Shown here: positions 5,887 through 5,901 of the stretch, in pieces | Position numbering within the stretch: position 1 is the first letter of the stretch | How the letters are laid out: the number at the start of each line of letters is the position of its first letter | Assembly: GCA_022563055.1 (NCBI GenBank) | Contig: JADFOB010000098.1 | Location: 1-5,901 of the forward strand | From: Planctomycetota bacterium | Lineage (GTDB): Bacteria > Planctomycetota > Phycisphaerae > UBA1845 | DNA: 5,901 nucleotides | Direction of reading: 5' to 3' | Notes under the pieces: model-generated | The model's database searches: none | What the model was told of the DNA's origin: nothing | The model's input: only the letters and a program-made list of their open reading frames with translations | Made by a program: the position numbers and the translations under genes

Positions 5887-5901
5887 AGTGGTCTGTCAAG
5901 G

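Noticed and set aside
5871..5899. TTGACA on the minus strand (5899-5894) as a promoter -35
   Set aside because: At 16-18 bases downstream there are only G-rich hexamers within the 5869-5886 hairpin, so there is no plausible -10.
1..5901. CRISPR array, tRNA or rRNA gene, riboswitch, transposase
   Set aside because: I saw no regularly spaced direct repeats, no cloverleaf or rRNA signature, no conserved aptamer core and no transposase motif.

Overview
The window is GC-rich and gene-dense. It carries a late-stage isoprenoid-quinone biosynthesis locus, probably for menaquinone. The high GC, heavy use of GTG/TTG starts, a large membrane/TPR-like protein of unknown family inside the operon, and palindromic non-coding repeats suggest a planctomycete-like bacterium (Phycisphaerae would fit). 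That assignment is inference, because no rRNA or other marker is present.

Left block, plus strand (1-3892): four genes run head to tail with almost no spacing. They are the 3' end of a UbiE/MenG C-methyltransferase (cut by the window edge), an unrecognised ~650-residue six-TM protein with TPR-like repeats in its C-terminal half, the flavin prenyltransferase UbiX, and a UbiA-family prenyltransferase whose motifs resemble the MqnP-type (futalosine-pathway) group. The last two junctions are ATGA overlaps. The first is a TTGA overlap or a GTG start 5 bases past the stop. The block looks like one transcriptional unit.

Middle (3893-4074): this is the 182-base gap between the convergent ubiA and ubiD ends. 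It is packed with inverted repeats: a long stem-loop (3904-3939), a perfect 20-base palindrome that overlaps it (3936-3955), and an 84-base element bounded by 12-base perfect inverted ends (3962-4045). No coding gene is credible here. The gap looks like a dispersed palindromic (REP/MITE-like) element, and may also separate the two convergent transcripts.

Right block, minus strand (5622-4075): a full-length UbiD-family prFMN-dependent decarboxylase. UbiX makes the prenylated flavin that UbiD needs. UbiA/MqnP attaches the polyprenyl tail, UbiD removes the ring carboxylate, and UbiE/MenG C-methylates the ring. The window therefore holds prenylation, decarboxylation with its cofactor supply, and methylation. 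It holds no hydroxylase and no early-pathway gene.

Right edge (5623-5901): no supportable gene. It contains a weak promoter candidate for ubiD that overlaps a small palindrome, and two GC-rich hairpins at 5852-5886, the second of which could terminate a minus-strand gene beyond the window.
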